Shown piece by piece: positions 35,600 through 47,110 of a stretch of 64,000 bases of DNA. Position numbers and translations under genes: made by a program. The notes beneath the pieces are model-generated. The model was given only the letters and a program-made list of their open reading frames with translations, did not search any database and was not told where the DNA came from. Numbering within the stretch: position 1 is the stretch's first letter; every line of letters begins with the position of its first letter. Source of the stretch: Prunus persica (Eukaryota > Streptophyta > Magnoliopsida > Rosales > Rosaceae); assembly GCF_000346465.2 (NCBI RefSeq), contig NC_034009.1, positions 9,444,831 through 9,508,830 of the forward strand, read 5' to 3'.

Positions 35600-36210
35600 T
35601 TTAGACCTGAAAACCAACCCTTGTTAAGTAACATGGAGTGCATCCAAAAAAAGGCGCCAGGGCCCATCTCTAATAGGATTTTTATACTTGATAGGAAGGG
35701 AGGCCTTCCACTATATATTTTTTTGGTTATCAAACAGGAGCTTAAATATTGAGAATTTGAGGTGATTCCAGAGTAATCCTTTTTGGTCGCCTCAAATTCT
35801 ATAATCCATAAACTAGATCTTAATAAGTAAAATTTGTCAATTTGTCGAAATAAATTGCCATAAGCTTCCTAGAAACACAAGGGGCTCACTAATCATCAAT
35901 TAATCAGAAAATGGATGTGATTGCAATCAATTGAAAATAGAAAGAAAAAGAAGAAGTGAGTATTTTTGATAGTTAAATAGGACGTAGTTAGTTAATTTTA
36001 TATTTTACTTTAAATATTAGGGTGTACGATTATAGGGTGCACTCAGTAAATTTTAGGGTTCGTTTAACAACGCCCTTTATTTATAGAAACCAAACAAATC
36101 AGAAAGAGAATTGATCATTTTTACCTTATGGGTAATTAAGATAAGAGCCGTATCCCACACTACCCCATCTTTAGTATGTTGTTCCTCCATAGGCTGTTCA
36201 TTCATAACAT
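35600..36210. other. Intergenic, no gene found
   Basis: Non-coding AT-rich DNA after the reductase relic. Confidence 0.3.
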
Positions 36211-36214
36211 ATTA

Positions 36215-36339
36215 GGGGTTGTTTCGTACGGGGGACTGTCATGTACTGGATTAAATATTGGTACTGTCTTAGATTGGCTTGGCCTGGCATAAGCTGGATA
36301 ACACTTGTACAGCGTTTGGTGTATGTTTGATTGGACTAG

Positions 36340-36379
<40 letters not shown>

Positions 36380-36979
36380 TGAAGTAAGATTTTTTAATAT
36401 TTTTTTGACTTTTCTTCTCTCTCCATCTTTTTCTTCCTCTTTGCATCTCGTTTTTTTCTTTTTTGGACGAACCTCTCTACATCTCTTTCTTCTTCTTCCC
36501 CTATACATATCTTCCATCTTCTTCTTCTCCATTCTCTCCTCTTCTTCTGTCTACTTTTCTTTTCTTTTCTTTTTTTCAAAAATTTTCTCCCATCTTCTTT
36601 GTTTTTTTTTTTCTAAAATTTTCTCTCCTCTTCTTCTACATTTTCTTTCCTCTTCGTCTCCATTTTCTTTCTCCTTCTCTATTTTTTTCGAAAAATTTCT
36701 CTCATCTCTTCTTCTCCATTTTCTCTCCTCTTCTTTGTTTTGTTTTTCGAAAATTTTTTGTTCTCTCCTCTTCCTCTTCTATTATGTCTTCTCCTTCTTG
36801 GGTGGCTGTGGTTGGTGGCTGGTGGCTGTGGTTGGTGGTCGTGGTGGGTGGTCGTATCTGGTGGTTGGGGATGGTGCTTGTGGCTGCCGCTTGGTGGGTC
36901 GTTGATTGTGGGTGAAACAAACATGGGATAAAACTTTAGCCAAACCAGTCCAAGCTTGCACGGTGTAACAAACATGCCC
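36215..36979. mobile_element. Harbinger-like non-autonomous element, TSD TTA
   Basis: Left end GGGGTTGTTTCGTAC, right end GTAACAAACATGCCC (reverse GGGCATGTTTGTTAC), flanked by TTA at 36212-36214 and 36980-36982. The interior is a TA microsatellite and a long CT-rich tract. Open frames of up to 208 codons here are Phe/Ser/Leu-rich by-products. Confidence 0.65.
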
Positions 36980-36982
36980 TTA

Positions 36983-37700
36983 TTATATTAACATAGCAGC
37001 TTAATTTGAAAAGGACAAGATTCTTATCTTAAGGAAGCTTCGTAATGTCTTAATTGTTTGCTGGTCGTGAACCACCATTATAACTGGGCCCATTATTAAG
37101 GACCTTCAATTTTCTTGTTTTTGAATTTATTCTGGATTTGCTCGAGCTCCAATTGTTTGGAAGTCACGGAACATATAAGAAGAATCGAATACTTCAAAGG
37201 TAGTGAAATTATTCGAAAAAACTAATTAAAGTAAAAAGAAAAAGATTGTGTTCAAACTAGCTAGCTAGTGAAAGGGTGTACCACGAATATTGAGACCTTG
37301 TTTTTTTATAGATCAAAGATATATGAATGGGACATTTGATTATAGATATTAGGTATATTCCCCTTTTCAATCATATGAAAAAAGTTAATTTCAGCCCCAA
37401 TTCCTATATTAAAACTTGCCTTCACACTTTGGATTCTACACTAGTTTCGATTCAAACAACTCCTTCTTCTTAATTTGTGCTACACATATATAAAGACTCT
37501 AGTTAGAGGTGCACTACATTTATTCCTATTATCACTAACTTATTAAGAAATCATTTTTATTTGCTAGCAATTGGGTTCTCTCTCTCCCTCCCAAATCACG
37601 TTTCTGGAGTTTGGGTGGGCCGAGGGGTACGACCTTTCCAGGTTGGTTGTTCCTCATTAGCATTATATGTTGACGAAATGGACACAATTCACATTCCGAG
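36983..37700. other. Upstream region of the Cys-cluster gene
   Basis: No gene found. From about 37681, ACACAATTCACATTC-GAGGGCATA is shared with the region before the 41795 locus (41197-41222). Confidence 0.4.
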
Positions 37701-37714
37701 GGCATACAGTACGT

Positions 37715-37762
37715 AACTTGGCAAGCAAGCTAAGACTACGAGTAGATCATGATCTATAAAAG
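37715..37762 (+). promoter_or_regulatory. Promoter: palindrome plus TATA box
   Basis: AACTTGGCAAGCAAGCT (37715-37731) matches the family palindrome. TATAAAAG follows at 37755-37762, about 107 bases before the start codon. Confidence 0.65.
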
Positions 37763-37868
37763 GGTAGCATGTTGATGATGTTTGATTTAAAGCGGCCAAG
37801 GCAAAAATTAGCAACCTAGCTAGTTAGCTAAGTAAGTAGTTTTGAGCGTCCAAACTTTTTCCTAGCTA

Positions 37869-38330
37869 ATGGCATGTTCTTCTTTTAGGGCGGTAATTTC
37901 ATGTTGTTGCTGTTGTTTCAAGTGTGAGGAAACTCACCAGCCTGTGAAAGATCCACAGCCTCCTCCTAAAAATTATGATAGTCCCAAACCTACTGTTGTG
38001 GATCCACAGCCTCCTCCTAAAAATTCTGATAGCCCCAAACCTACTGTTGTGGATCCCAGGGCCGGCATGACTTTCAACATTCATGGGAATGAGATTAGCA
38101 ACAACAAAGCCGATGACGTCGGATTATCCCAATTTGGCAACAAGAAGAATGGCGGCCCCATTGCTAACAACCAGGATGGCGGCTCCCATGGTGCCAAGCA
38201 GGGTGGCGGTGACAAACTTCATCTCAACTTACAGGGTGAAAGCGACAAAGTTTGTTTCAACTTAGAGGGTAATAAAATTCACGGGAACCAGGCCAAGAAT
38301 GTCGGATTTTCTGAATTTGGCAACGCCTGA
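37869..38330 (+). CDS. Two-motif protein with N-terminal Cys cluster
   Basis: 153 residues, single exon. Residues 1-19 (MACSSFRAVISCCCCCFKC) are Cys-rich and could be S-acylated for membrane attachment. This is inferred; there is no classic transmembrane helix. Residues 28-62 are a tandem repeat of DPQPPPKN-DSPKPTVV (2 copies). Motif 1 is at 69-91 (FNIHGNEI...VGLSQFGN) and motif 2 at 130-152 (FNLEGNKI...VGFSEFGN), ending one residue before the stop. The 38-residue linker is Gly/Asn-rich and carries a half-repeat LHLNLQGESDKV. The gene is intact and has the family promoter. Its 3' hairpin has decayed. Function unknown. Confidence 0.8.
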   Translation: MACSSFRAVISCCCCCFKCEETHQPVKDPQPPPKNYDSPKPTVVDPQPPPKNSDSPKPTVVDPRAGMTFNIHGNEISNNKADDVGLSQFGNKKNGGPIANNQDGGSHGAKQGGGDKLHLNLQGESDKVCFNLEGNKIHGNQAKNVGFSEFGNA

Positions 38331-38423
38331 ATTGGAAGAAATGGCAAGATCTCGTTGCATGCAATTGAGGAAGGCCAATAGGATCACTTTTGCTTATTAT
38401 ATATGTACTAAGTCTATCTACTA

Positions 38424-38490
38424 AAATAAGAGCTGATAAAAAGTATCCTAACTCAAGTTTGTCTTCGCTTGCGTCTCTTTTCCATGAATG
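38424..38490 (+). promoter_or_regulatory. Decayed 3' UTR module
   Basis: AAAATAAGAGCTGATAAAAAG is kept. The hairpin is changed to CAAGTTTGTCTTCGCTTG, a shifted four-base stem. It is followed by TCTTTTCCATGAATG. Confidence 0.45.
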
Positions 38491-38722
38491 ATAGATTTAG
38501 ATGTCAAATCACCAAAATATGTATGTCAAGATTTGAAGAAAAAGGAATTGAAAAAAACAAATGAATTTCAAATGACTCCTTACATATAGTCATTTTAAAT
38601 TCATTGCAAATGTATTAATTACATTAAATACATTCAATCAAATGCTATCAATTTTATTTTTTAGCAAATTTAAACTTGTTGTCAAATTCAAATTTTATTT
38701 TTTTTTTCGAAAATATCTCTTA

Positions 38723-39092
38723 GAGCATCTACAATGAGCTCTCTAAATCATCTCATTAGACAAATTTTAGGGAGGAATTGAAAAAATACAACTCCAACCA
38801 TGCTCCCTATTCACCTCCTAAAATAGGAGACCTCTAGGAGCTCTTAAATCAGATAAGAGAGAAATGACTCATAGTGGCTCCCTATAATTTAATGCTGTTA
38901 TTATTATTATTATTATTATTTTTAGAGATGGACCAATCATATTGAATTAAAAACTAACTATAGTATTTATGACTCTCTAAACTAGGAAGTATGATTGAAA
39001 TTCAAATTTTGTAGAGAACTCTCTTAAAATAACTTTTATATATTATTAGCTAAATTTTAACTAAAAAATAAGAACCATGATTATAGATACTC
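38723..39092. mobile_element. Harbinger-type MITE, 370 bp, TSD TTA
   Basis: Left end GAGCATCTACAATGAGCTC, right end ATGATTATAGATACTC (reverse GAGTATCTATAATCAT). TTA flanks both ends (38720-38722 and 39093-39095). GAGCATCT ends with a three-base TTA duplication are typical of PIF/Harbinger MITEs. Confidence 0.75.
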
Positions 39093-39480
39093 TTAATAAC
39101 TAAAAAGGTCAAACCAATTTCCAATCATGAGTCAAATCAAAGTAGTTCTAAACTTCGTGAAAATGAGTCACACTGATCACAATCCACAAATCCCAAGGAG
39201 TCACTCTTTGGGTTTGGTAAAGGTGCACAATATGGATAGAAATAAACAAGAAGAAAGAAGAAATTTTATCGAGTGAATGTGTTTGGCCGGTAAGGTTCCA
39301 AGTGCCAGACTATTCAGTTGGTTTGGTTGTTCCAAGGATAAGAAAATTCTGTGGAAACTAGTAAAGCAAACATTTATTCGTGTAGATATAGATATATATA
39401 TATATATATATATATGGGAAGTCATAAAGGGTTTTATAATTTTGTGGATTATTCTCTCTATTTTTTTTTTCTAATTAAGT

Positions 39481-39770
39481 AAAAACTGGGAAGGGGAAAT
39501 CTCACACACACGGGTACCGCAGGGATTTGAACCAAAGTTCACTTGGGAGCACACCAAAGACCTGAATCAATCCAACCAACACCCTATTAGTAGTTCCACT
39601 CCAGTTCCTTTTAGTAGAACCTGTTAAAAACTGGGAAAGGGAAAGCTCACACACACGGGTACCGCAGGGATTTGAACTGAAGTTCACTTGGGAGCACACC
39701 AAAGACCTGAATCAATCCAACCAACACCTTATTAGTAGTTCCGCTCCAGTTCCTTTTAGTAGAACCTGTT
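39481..39770 (-). repeat. Head-to-tail duplication of a 145-bp SINE-like unit
   Basis: 39481-39625 and 39626-39770 are about 95% alike. On the minus strand each carries GGTTCAAATCCC or a close variant, a tRNA B-box, and ends at CCCAGTTTTT. A dimeric SINE or a simple tandem duplication of one would explain it. Confidence 0.7.
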
Positions 39771-39884
39771 AAAATTTTGGATTCTAGAGTTTCAATTGAA
39801 CAATTGATCTTTCTTCATTGTGCTCCGCGTAGAGGGTACTCTAATTACACTTTGATGGTGTTAAGATAAGGGGAAACAAAGGAA

Positions 39885-39920
39885 AAAAATGTCGGATTCT
39901 CCAACTTTGGCAACGAGTGA
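39885..39920 (+). pseudogene. Relic: last 10 codons of a motif gene
   Basis: AATGTCGGATTCTCCAACTT and onward encodes NVGFSNFGNE and a stop at 39918-39920. This is the end of a motif closest to the second motif of the 37869 gene. The next 60 bases (GGAAGAAGAGTGAACGG..TTGCATG) match that gene's 3' UTR. The rest of the gene is gone. Confidence 0.7.
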
Positions 39921-39929
39921 ATAGGAAGA

Positions 39930-41190
39930 AGAGTGAACGGATATGGCAAAATTCTGGTTGCATGATTTTGTATTGGCATGCAATTGAAGGCCATAAATAA
40001 TTCCTGCTTAAGAACTATTCTTTTGCTTAATAATCCCTTTTCATCAACCTTGCTAGTGTTGAGGATTTGTACAAGTTTTTTTTTTCTTTTGGTTGCAATT
40101 TCTGGATCGCAATGTATATAGATCCTCTCTCAGGTTTCTTACTCCCCGCCGCAACAGACATGGTCAAGTTAAGTAGGGGTGGGAGATTCATTATTATACC
40201 CTATATAGGAGCATAAATTATAAAAACACCCAACATGAAATGGACTTTAGTCCTTCTAGAACATAACAAAGATGATTTTCTAACTTCTTATAAATTACAA
40301 AACTGCCATTTATTTTTTAAAACAAACGCAACCCCAAAACCACATTAAAAAAATCTAAAATACTCAATAGGGCATCACAGTAATTTAATAATCAAAATTA
40401 AATTCAATAGGGCCAGCTGTCATTTTTTGGGTTGTTTTTTTTTATTTGTCTATAGAAATTAAATGGTTTAAGATTTATCTATATCATTAATGCTAAGAAT
40501 GAGTATATAACTAAATATCTCTTAGTTTTAAGTATGATTAAAAGTCATTTCGTATAATTACCTATCATCATGCTTTACACTGAAATGAAAAAAAGGTTAT
40601 TATTCTATGCTAGTTATTAGCTATAGTGGATTGGTCTCTCCATCAACCATGTTCACAAAATTATTCTATGCTTTGCCAAATCACTGACCCAAATTGGTCG
40701 ATGATGATTGGAGTGTTGACCCAGTTGTCTTAATTAGGAATGTCAATGACCACAGCATATTTATTAGTGTGTTTTTTCATGTTTTGCTTTCGTTGATTTT
40801 GTATATTTAGTTTGATCCCATCTTTGGGGTTGGTTTTGTTGTGGGGTTTGGTTAGTTATCCCCCGTTGTTGAATTCTTCTTTTTAATAAATTTCTCCTCG
40901 TACGATCAAGGTTCCAAAAGAAAAAAAGAAAGGACTCATATGACATTCCTCCTGATCTTGATATAATCTATATATAAATTGACTAGTATAACATTAGCAA
41001 TGCAGAGTATGGAGGAAGACAATGAAGAAAAAATTGGCATAAAGGATAGTCGTGACTTGGATTGGAAGATTTACAAGAAGAAGAATAAAGTATGGCGATA
41101 TGGAGCATAGGTTTTAACACTTCAACTACCACAACAACAAAAAATGGTAACAGTCATTATTATTTGGTGACAGAATCAAACTGTAGCACA
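39930..41190. other. Intergenic, no gene found
   Basis: AT-rich, with no motif copy and no recognisable frame. Confidence 0.3.
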
Positions 41191-41223
41191 AAGGAAAACA
41201 ATTCACATTCGGAGGGCATAAGT

Positions 41224-41240
41224 AGCTTGGCAAACAAGCT
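41224..41240 (+). promoter_or_regulatory. Family promoter palindrome
   Basis: AGCTTGGCAAACAAGCT is a perfect 6-bp inverted repeat with a 5-base spacer. A MITE now separates it from the TATA box (about 41704) and the coding region at 41795. Confidence 0.65.
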
Positions 41241-41268
41241 AATGATATTCTTACCTTCACTATGATCA

Positions 41269-41299
<31 letters not shown>

Positions 41300-41302
<3 letters not shown>

Positions 41303-41700
41303 GAGCTTCCATTGAGGGATCCCTCAAATAAACTTATTTGAGGGACACCTCTTGTAGGCCCCACTCCGGATTGTATTTCACTAATCTAAACCGTCTATTT
41401 TGTAGATACTCATTCAAAGATCATCTCTACAAAAAATCACTTGAATCCGATATCATTTGACCACTCAATTAAGTTATTGAAATTTTAGTACTTTCTTAAA
41501 GCACCGTGTTCATTGATTTTGTAAGACACAATTGAATGTCGAAATGGAAGCCGATTTGTCTAATTTTTTGTAAGGATGATCTATGTATGAAGACTTAAAA
41601 AATAGATGGTTTGGATCATTGGGAAAAAAATTGTAGGATACCCTAAAGGGCGTCCCTCAAATAAACTTATTTGAGGGATCCCTCAATAGAAGGGGACTGA
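41300..41700. mobile_element. MITE of the GAGGGATCCCTC family, best copy
   Basis: Both ends carry ATTGAGGGATCCCTCAAATAA in inverted orientation (41311 and 41696). The interior phrases GATATCATTTGACCACTCAAT and CACCGTGTTCATTGATTTTG define the family. A TA microsatellite lies on the left. It sits inside the promoter of the broken gene at 41795. Confidence 0.85.
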
Positions 41701-41794
41701 TAAATATATAAGTGGAGTGGACAAATGAAGGCAAATTAACTCGTAAGCTAGCTCTTACCTCTTGAGCCTATCCCTCTCCAACTGATATCCCACA

Positions 41795-42314
41795 ATGATC
41801 ATTTGCTCCTTAATTCTCGGTTTCTTGGATGCGTTGGGCCGGGACCCTGAAGAGCCTAAGCGTAATCGCCCACAGCGGCCTCCTCCTAATTATAAATTTA
41901 TAATTACTGTAATCCCAATCCCAAGTATAATTGTAATCCCAATCCCAACTACAATTGTAATCACAATCCTAACTACAATTGTAATCCCAATCCCAATCCC
42001 AACTATAATTGTAATCCCAATCCCAATTATGATTATAATCCCAATAGACCCAGACCACCAAGCAACAACGGAGGCAGATATCCTGCTGGTCTTGATCCAA
42101 ACCGCAAAGCAAACTGTTCACTTTCAAAGGGAACGAAATTAGCGACAACCACGCCGACGCGCAGGCGTTTAACAACTTCGGCAACGTGCATAACGGGGTT
42201 AATAGGCAGCACGACGACGAAGACAACGCTATTTTCGGGTTTGAGGATAATAAAGTCAAGGGAAACCAGGGCAAAGTGAAAGGATTTAACGACTTTGGCA
42301 ACCAGTACTATTGA
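41795..42314 (+). pseudogene. Two-motif gene with two frameshifts
   Basis: ATG 41795 starts MIICSLILGFLDALGRDPEE and a Pro-rich stretch. Near 41890-41910 the meaningful frame moves to one reading an Asn-Pro-Tyr-Cys repeat (NPNPNYNC units), then SNNGGRYPAGLDPNRK. Near 42105-42115 it shifts again into the frame carrying motif 1 (FTFKGNEI...AFNNFGN) and motif 2 (FGFEDNKV...GFNDFGN), with the stop at 42312-42314. The tail from YPAGLDPNRK onward closely matches the 56629 gene. Two separate shifts mean a pseudogene, unless the repeats hold sequencing errors. The 115-codon hydrophobic frame seen across the repeat is the wrong frame. Confidence 0.75.
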
Positions 42315-42419
42315 GCAGGAAGAGGAGTACCGGTGAACCAAACCAATGGCAACCTCTCGCTGCATGCATACAATTGAAGAAGGCCATAATAATATGTATT
42401 GTGCTAAAATATCTACATT

Positions 42420-42468
42420 AAAATAAGAGCTGATGCATCATCTGAGGCTTCTACCTTGGCTAGGCCTC
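42420..42468 (+). promoter_or_regulatory. 3' UTR hairpin module with long loop
   Basis: AAAATAAGAGCTGATGCATC, then GAGGC at 42444 pairing with GCCTC ending at 42468, with an expanded loop. TTATCATGTATGTGTTAC follows. Confidence 0.65.
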
Positions 42469-42489
42469 CTTATCATGTATGTGTTACTA

Positions 42490-42900
42490 ATATTATGCTG
42501 ATAAATTAATGGGAGCTACATTACGAGTCAGTTTGGAATTGTTGTTGCTTTATAAATAAATAAATTAAACTTATAGTATGTTTTGAAAATAATTAATTAT
42601 AAAATACAGTAGTTTCATGTTTGGTAAATAATATTTTTAAAGTGATTATGGATAATGACTAAATTAGACATGATGTTGAAAGACTTATGTGCTAACCATG
42701 TGATGGTAGTAATGACAATAATGGTGGTGGCGGTGGTGGTGGAGGTGGTGGTGGGTGGCGAATGTAGTTTGGGCAACCACAAACATAAAAATAATTAAGT
42801 TAGTCGTTGGTATAAGTGTATGGGATGATATGGGTTCAAGCGAAAGATTTTATTCTATATAATATCAATTATTTGCTGTAAAAATTTGATAACTAAACTT
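42490..42900. other. Intergenic, no gene found
   Basis: AT-rich DNA with a GGTGGTGGC-type trinucleotide run at about 42720-42765. Confidence 0.3.
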
Positions 42901-42914
42901 TTCTTGAGGATGTT

Positions 42915-43064
42915 AATGGGGTCTAGCCCAGTGAAAAAGAGTCTTGATCTGCAAATCAGTGGTCTCATGTTCGAATCTCATGGCACCTTGGCAGTGTGTG
43001 TGTGAGAAACCCCCATCCCCCTCTATGTAAGACTATCCCATGCATTCAAATAAAATAAAATTGT
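42915..43064 (+). mobile_element. tRNA-derived SINE
   Basis: GGGGTCTAGCCCAGTG resembles an A box and ATGTTCGAATCTC (about 42967) a B box. The body ends CCCCATCCCCCTCTATG, then an AAATAAAATAAAA tail. No exact target duplication was identified. Confidence 0.55.
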
Positions 43065-43183
43065 TGTGCATCATATATATTGAAGAAATTTTTATTGAAG
43101 TTAACTACATTTTACTCCATGCATATTAGGGTCATTATCAAAATAGGCCTCAATGTTTTAATTTCATCAATATGAAACCCAAC

Positions 43184-46116
43184 TGAAAGGACCCGCTTCG
43201 AATTTTCCTGAAACTCGAGACAAATCCTGTGGAATTCCCGACATCATCCCGATACCGGGCCCACCTACTAAAGACCGAGACTTTCTGCCGAAATTTTGGC
43301 AGAGTCTCCCCTGTAAATTGGACATTTCTCAAAATTACCACCTGCATAAAACACAATTTATATCCCCAACTGGCAGCATGCACAAAATAATTTCATACAA
43401 ATCACATAATCGGCATTCAACCTTCAAATAATTCGAAACGAAACCACCAAGTACGATATCAAATCAATTCCTATCTTAAACAAGGCAAACAATAAATTTA
43501 ATCACACTTAAGAATATCAAAGCAATCCATTACATTTAATTTTCTCAACAGCCAACATACGAGGTTTTAACCTCGTAACACAATCATGTTTTCGCCTCAA
43601 ATTTCAGGACCAACAACATGGTCGAACCAATCTCCATAAAACAACATGACTAACATTTAGCATGCGGCTGCACCTAGCAACCTTAGGCTGCTTACGTACC
43701 CTCCCTGAGGGATCAAGCCACACGTAGTTCTACCATAAAACCTAATCCCACACATAGGCAATACCTTATTTCATTTCTTTGTATTTCACATAATCTCCCC
43801 ATATGCCGGTACTACCAACGCTACGTATGGGGCCTGTCAACACGTCAGATAACCTACGCCACGTGCGACCATACCATACTATCACAATATCTCCTCATAC
43901 GCCGATACAACCAACGCCACGTATGGGGCCTGTTAATACGCCGGATAACCTACGCCACGTGCGACCATACCATACTATCACAGTATCTCCCCATAAGCCG
44001 GTACAACCAACTCCACGTATGGGGCTTGTCTGCACGCCGGATAACCTACACCACGTGCGACCATACCATACTATCACAATATCTCCCCATACGCCGGTAC
44101 AACCAACGCCACGTATGGGGCCTGTCCGCACGCCGGATAACCTACGCCACATGAGACCTAAACATCATTCACAATATCTCCTCATACGCCGGTACAACCA
44201 ACGCCACTTATGGGGTCTGTCGACACGCTGGATAACCTACGCCACGTGCGACCTCAACATATTATCACATATCTCCCCATACGCCGGTACAACCAACGCC
44301 ATGTATGGGGCCTGTCTCAACGCCGGATAACCTACGCCACGCGAGACCTGAACATCATATCACAATATCTCTCCATACGCCGGTACAACCAACGTCACGT
44401 ATGGGGTCTGTCGACACGCCAGATAACCTACGCCACGCGCGACCTCAACATAATATCACATAATCTCCCCGTATGCCGGTACAACCAATGCCACGTATGG
44501 GGTCTATCTCAACGCCGAATAACCTACGCCACGCGAGACCTCAACATCATAATACAATATCTCCCCATACGCCGGTACAACCAATGCCACGTATGGGGTC
44601 TGTCTGCACGCCGGATAACCTACCCCACGTGGGACCTAACTTTCATAGGGTGGTACGTGTAGTGTAACTAAAATCCGGGGATGTGCCTAAGGTAGTGCGT
44701 ATAGCACTTCAAACTGACATTCTAAACTCTTTTTGTACCTTTACAAACATATATAAATATATAATTTAATTCTAATATTGTGTAAACCTCAACAATAGTC
44801 TAGCACCCGATAATCCCCTGGAAAGGTGAGACTACTACGAAAGACTCACGGTCAACCAAGGGTCAAACTACCCTAACCTTGGTCAAACGGGCCCACGGGG
44901 CCCACGACCTCCAAATTCCGATCCGAAAGTTTCTATGGGTTCTACAAGGTACAAGACAGTCGTCCTGCAAGTTTGGTTCAGATCGGACAGGCAGATCGCT
45001 CACGATCGCACGATCTGACGGTTAATATAAAACATAAACTTTAAATTATTTAATCGGAACATTCGGGGCTCTGATTTACGATCCGTGAATTCCTACACGA
45101 TCTTAGAAATACCTAGATTAACATATATTATATTCGAGACCATCCAACGGTCCCAACCTATCGAACCCGGATAACGCGCAATATGCGAAAATCCGTTCGA
45201 TAGTCAAACGACGTCCGAATTGAGATCCGCGAAATCCTACGCACTCGTGACAACCAGAAGATCACATTGGGACAATAATGCCCCTCTGCTACAGTGCCCA
45301 CGCGCCGGCAGCGCGTGGGTGTCCAAAGCGACACAGCTTCGCCGAAAAATCTCAAAATCATGGCTCCAAACTCCTATTCTAGGTAAAACACCCTATTTGG
45401 AGCCACTTTTGTTCTTGGACCTACGCCCAAAAACTGACCGGAAGTGGCCGGAATCGAGATCCCAAAATCTACCGAATTTCAATTCGTAAATCGAATTACC
45501 TACGCTCAAAATCGATGCAATCATACCCTACTATCAGCTAGAGCATGGAAAATAGGTAGAAATACATACCTTACTCGTCTGAATCGATGGCCGGAGGAGA
45601 GAGATCGGGCTCCTTGAACTTTGAGTTAAAATCGGTCGGATTTTTGCATTTTTCAGCGAGCACAGGTGGTTCCAGTGGCTGAGATTGGTCGAGATGGGAA
45701 GAGGAAGATAGCACGGTTCTTTTGGGACCGGTGGCCGGATGCGACGGTGGTGGCCCAAAAACCACCGCGGTGAACAGTAACAAGGGGACTGTTTCTGCGC
45801 GGGGAGGAGGGAGACAGAGAGAGAGAGAGAGAATCTGATTTTTATAAATAAAAAAAATCCCATTTTGAAATATTTACGATTTTGTCACTGAACTTGTTTT
45901 GTTCGTAACTTCTTTGTTTCAACTCCGAATTGAGCCCACTACGTGTCTACGGACTCATCTCAGTACGACCTTCCCAAAAATACTAGTCACTGTCCCAAAC
46001 TCCTTTCGGATAAGAAAATGACCAAATTACCCCTATCTCAAGGGTAAATTTGTAATTTCCCTTAAATAATTTAAATTATTTAAATAAGGGGTCTAATTTG
46101 GAGTCGGGGTGTTACA
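43184..46116 (-). mobile_element. Solo LTR, 2933 bp, TSD CCAAC
   Basis: On the minus strand it starts TGTAACACCCCGACTCC, as many large plant Ty3-type LTRs do, and ends ...GGTCCTTTCA. CCAAC flanks it at 43179-43183 and 46117-46121. It contains the 96-bp array. Frames inside, such as 45534-45863 minus, show no domain. No internal polyprotein is present, so this is a solo LTR. Confidence 0.88.
43797..44645. repeat. Tandem array, 9 copies of about 96 bp, inside the solo LTR
   Basis: CATACGCCGGTACAACCAAC recurs near 43800, 43897, 43993, 44091, 44185, 44279, 44375, 44471 and 44570. Between copies lie CACGTATGGGGCCTGT, CGCCGGATAACCTACGCC and a poly-purine/CAATATCTCCCC segment. Open frames across it are incidental. 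Confidence 0.9.
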
Positions 46117-46121
46117 CCAAC

Positions 46122-46570
46122 GTTTTTAAATATTACCAAATCACGCACTCCTTCAACTTACCGTTTTGATGGTGAATTTTGGCGAAAAAAGATCTTACCT
46201 GTTTTGTAGGGGGTGGTATTTAATTGAGATTTTAATAGATTGTAATCACAAGATTTTAATATAATGGATTTCAGCCGGATTTGTAATTATAAAATTTTAC
46301 TTATGATTTTAATAGATTGTAATAACCGGATTTTACTTATGATTTTAATTCACTTAGGACCATAGTCTAAAATATCGATAATATTCACGAATCAAGGATA
46401 TTATTATTTTTTCGGGTCAATGATATTTTGGAATGTATTCATACACATATCGTATAAATATCGATAATATCGGAAAATATCGACGTCAATAATTTCTCTC
46501 ACACTTCAGCAATATTTGGCAAAAATATCGCTATAATATCAATAATATCGAGATGATGAAGACAATGAAG
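46122..46570. other. Intergenic, no gene found
   Basis: AT-rich with repeated AATATCGATAATAT phrases. It joins the solo LTR to the right inverted arm. Confidence 0.35.
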
Positions 46571-47110
46571 GAGGAGGATTCTAACTTTAAACCTTTTCCA
46601 AGACCCACTAGTACTGCACTGCATTTGTTGGTGTTAGGCTCCAACCCGTAAAAGCATTTTGAGGACGTTTTTAGGAAACATATCTATCAAGACTATTATG
46701 TAAACGAAGAGGCTTTATTTTAATATTAGAAAATGTTTACAATAAGAGATATTATTTTATTATTAGAAATGTTGTGATTCTCATAGCTAAATAGAGTAAC
46801 ATTTTTCAAGTGGCTAGAAAAAATAATCTTCCAGTAACTTTGCAGATTACTTAGTCCCAATTAGTTACTTGCCATTGGAAACCTCATGAGGGGATTTGCT
46901 AAAATTAATTGTTGACGGGGCATGTTGTGTGGCTGATAAGATGGGGATAGTAGCAGTAGTCCGAAATGTCAATGAAGAATTAATGAATGCGATGGCTAAA
47001 TTTGTAATTGGTTGTCTTTCCCCTAAAGCTTTTGAAGCCTAGGTTGTCATATGGCATTAGATGTAGGATTCATAAGGTTCATTATTAAAAGTGATTGTTT
47101 GGAGGTGATT

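Noticed and set aside
36279..36905. 208-codon open frame, Phe/Ser-rich
   Set aside because: Produced by the CT-rich interior of a Harbinger-like element. The other two frames and the minus strand are also open.
41795..42142. 115-codon frame that looks like a hydrophobic Ile-Pro repeat membrane protein
   Set aside because: The family motif and the YPAGLDPNRK block are read in the other frames. The hydrophobic part is the Asn-Pro repeat read out of frame.
43803..44662. Two overlapping open frames of 150-175 codons
   Set aside because: They follow the 96-bp tandem array of a solo LTR. The repeat length keeps several frames open by chance.
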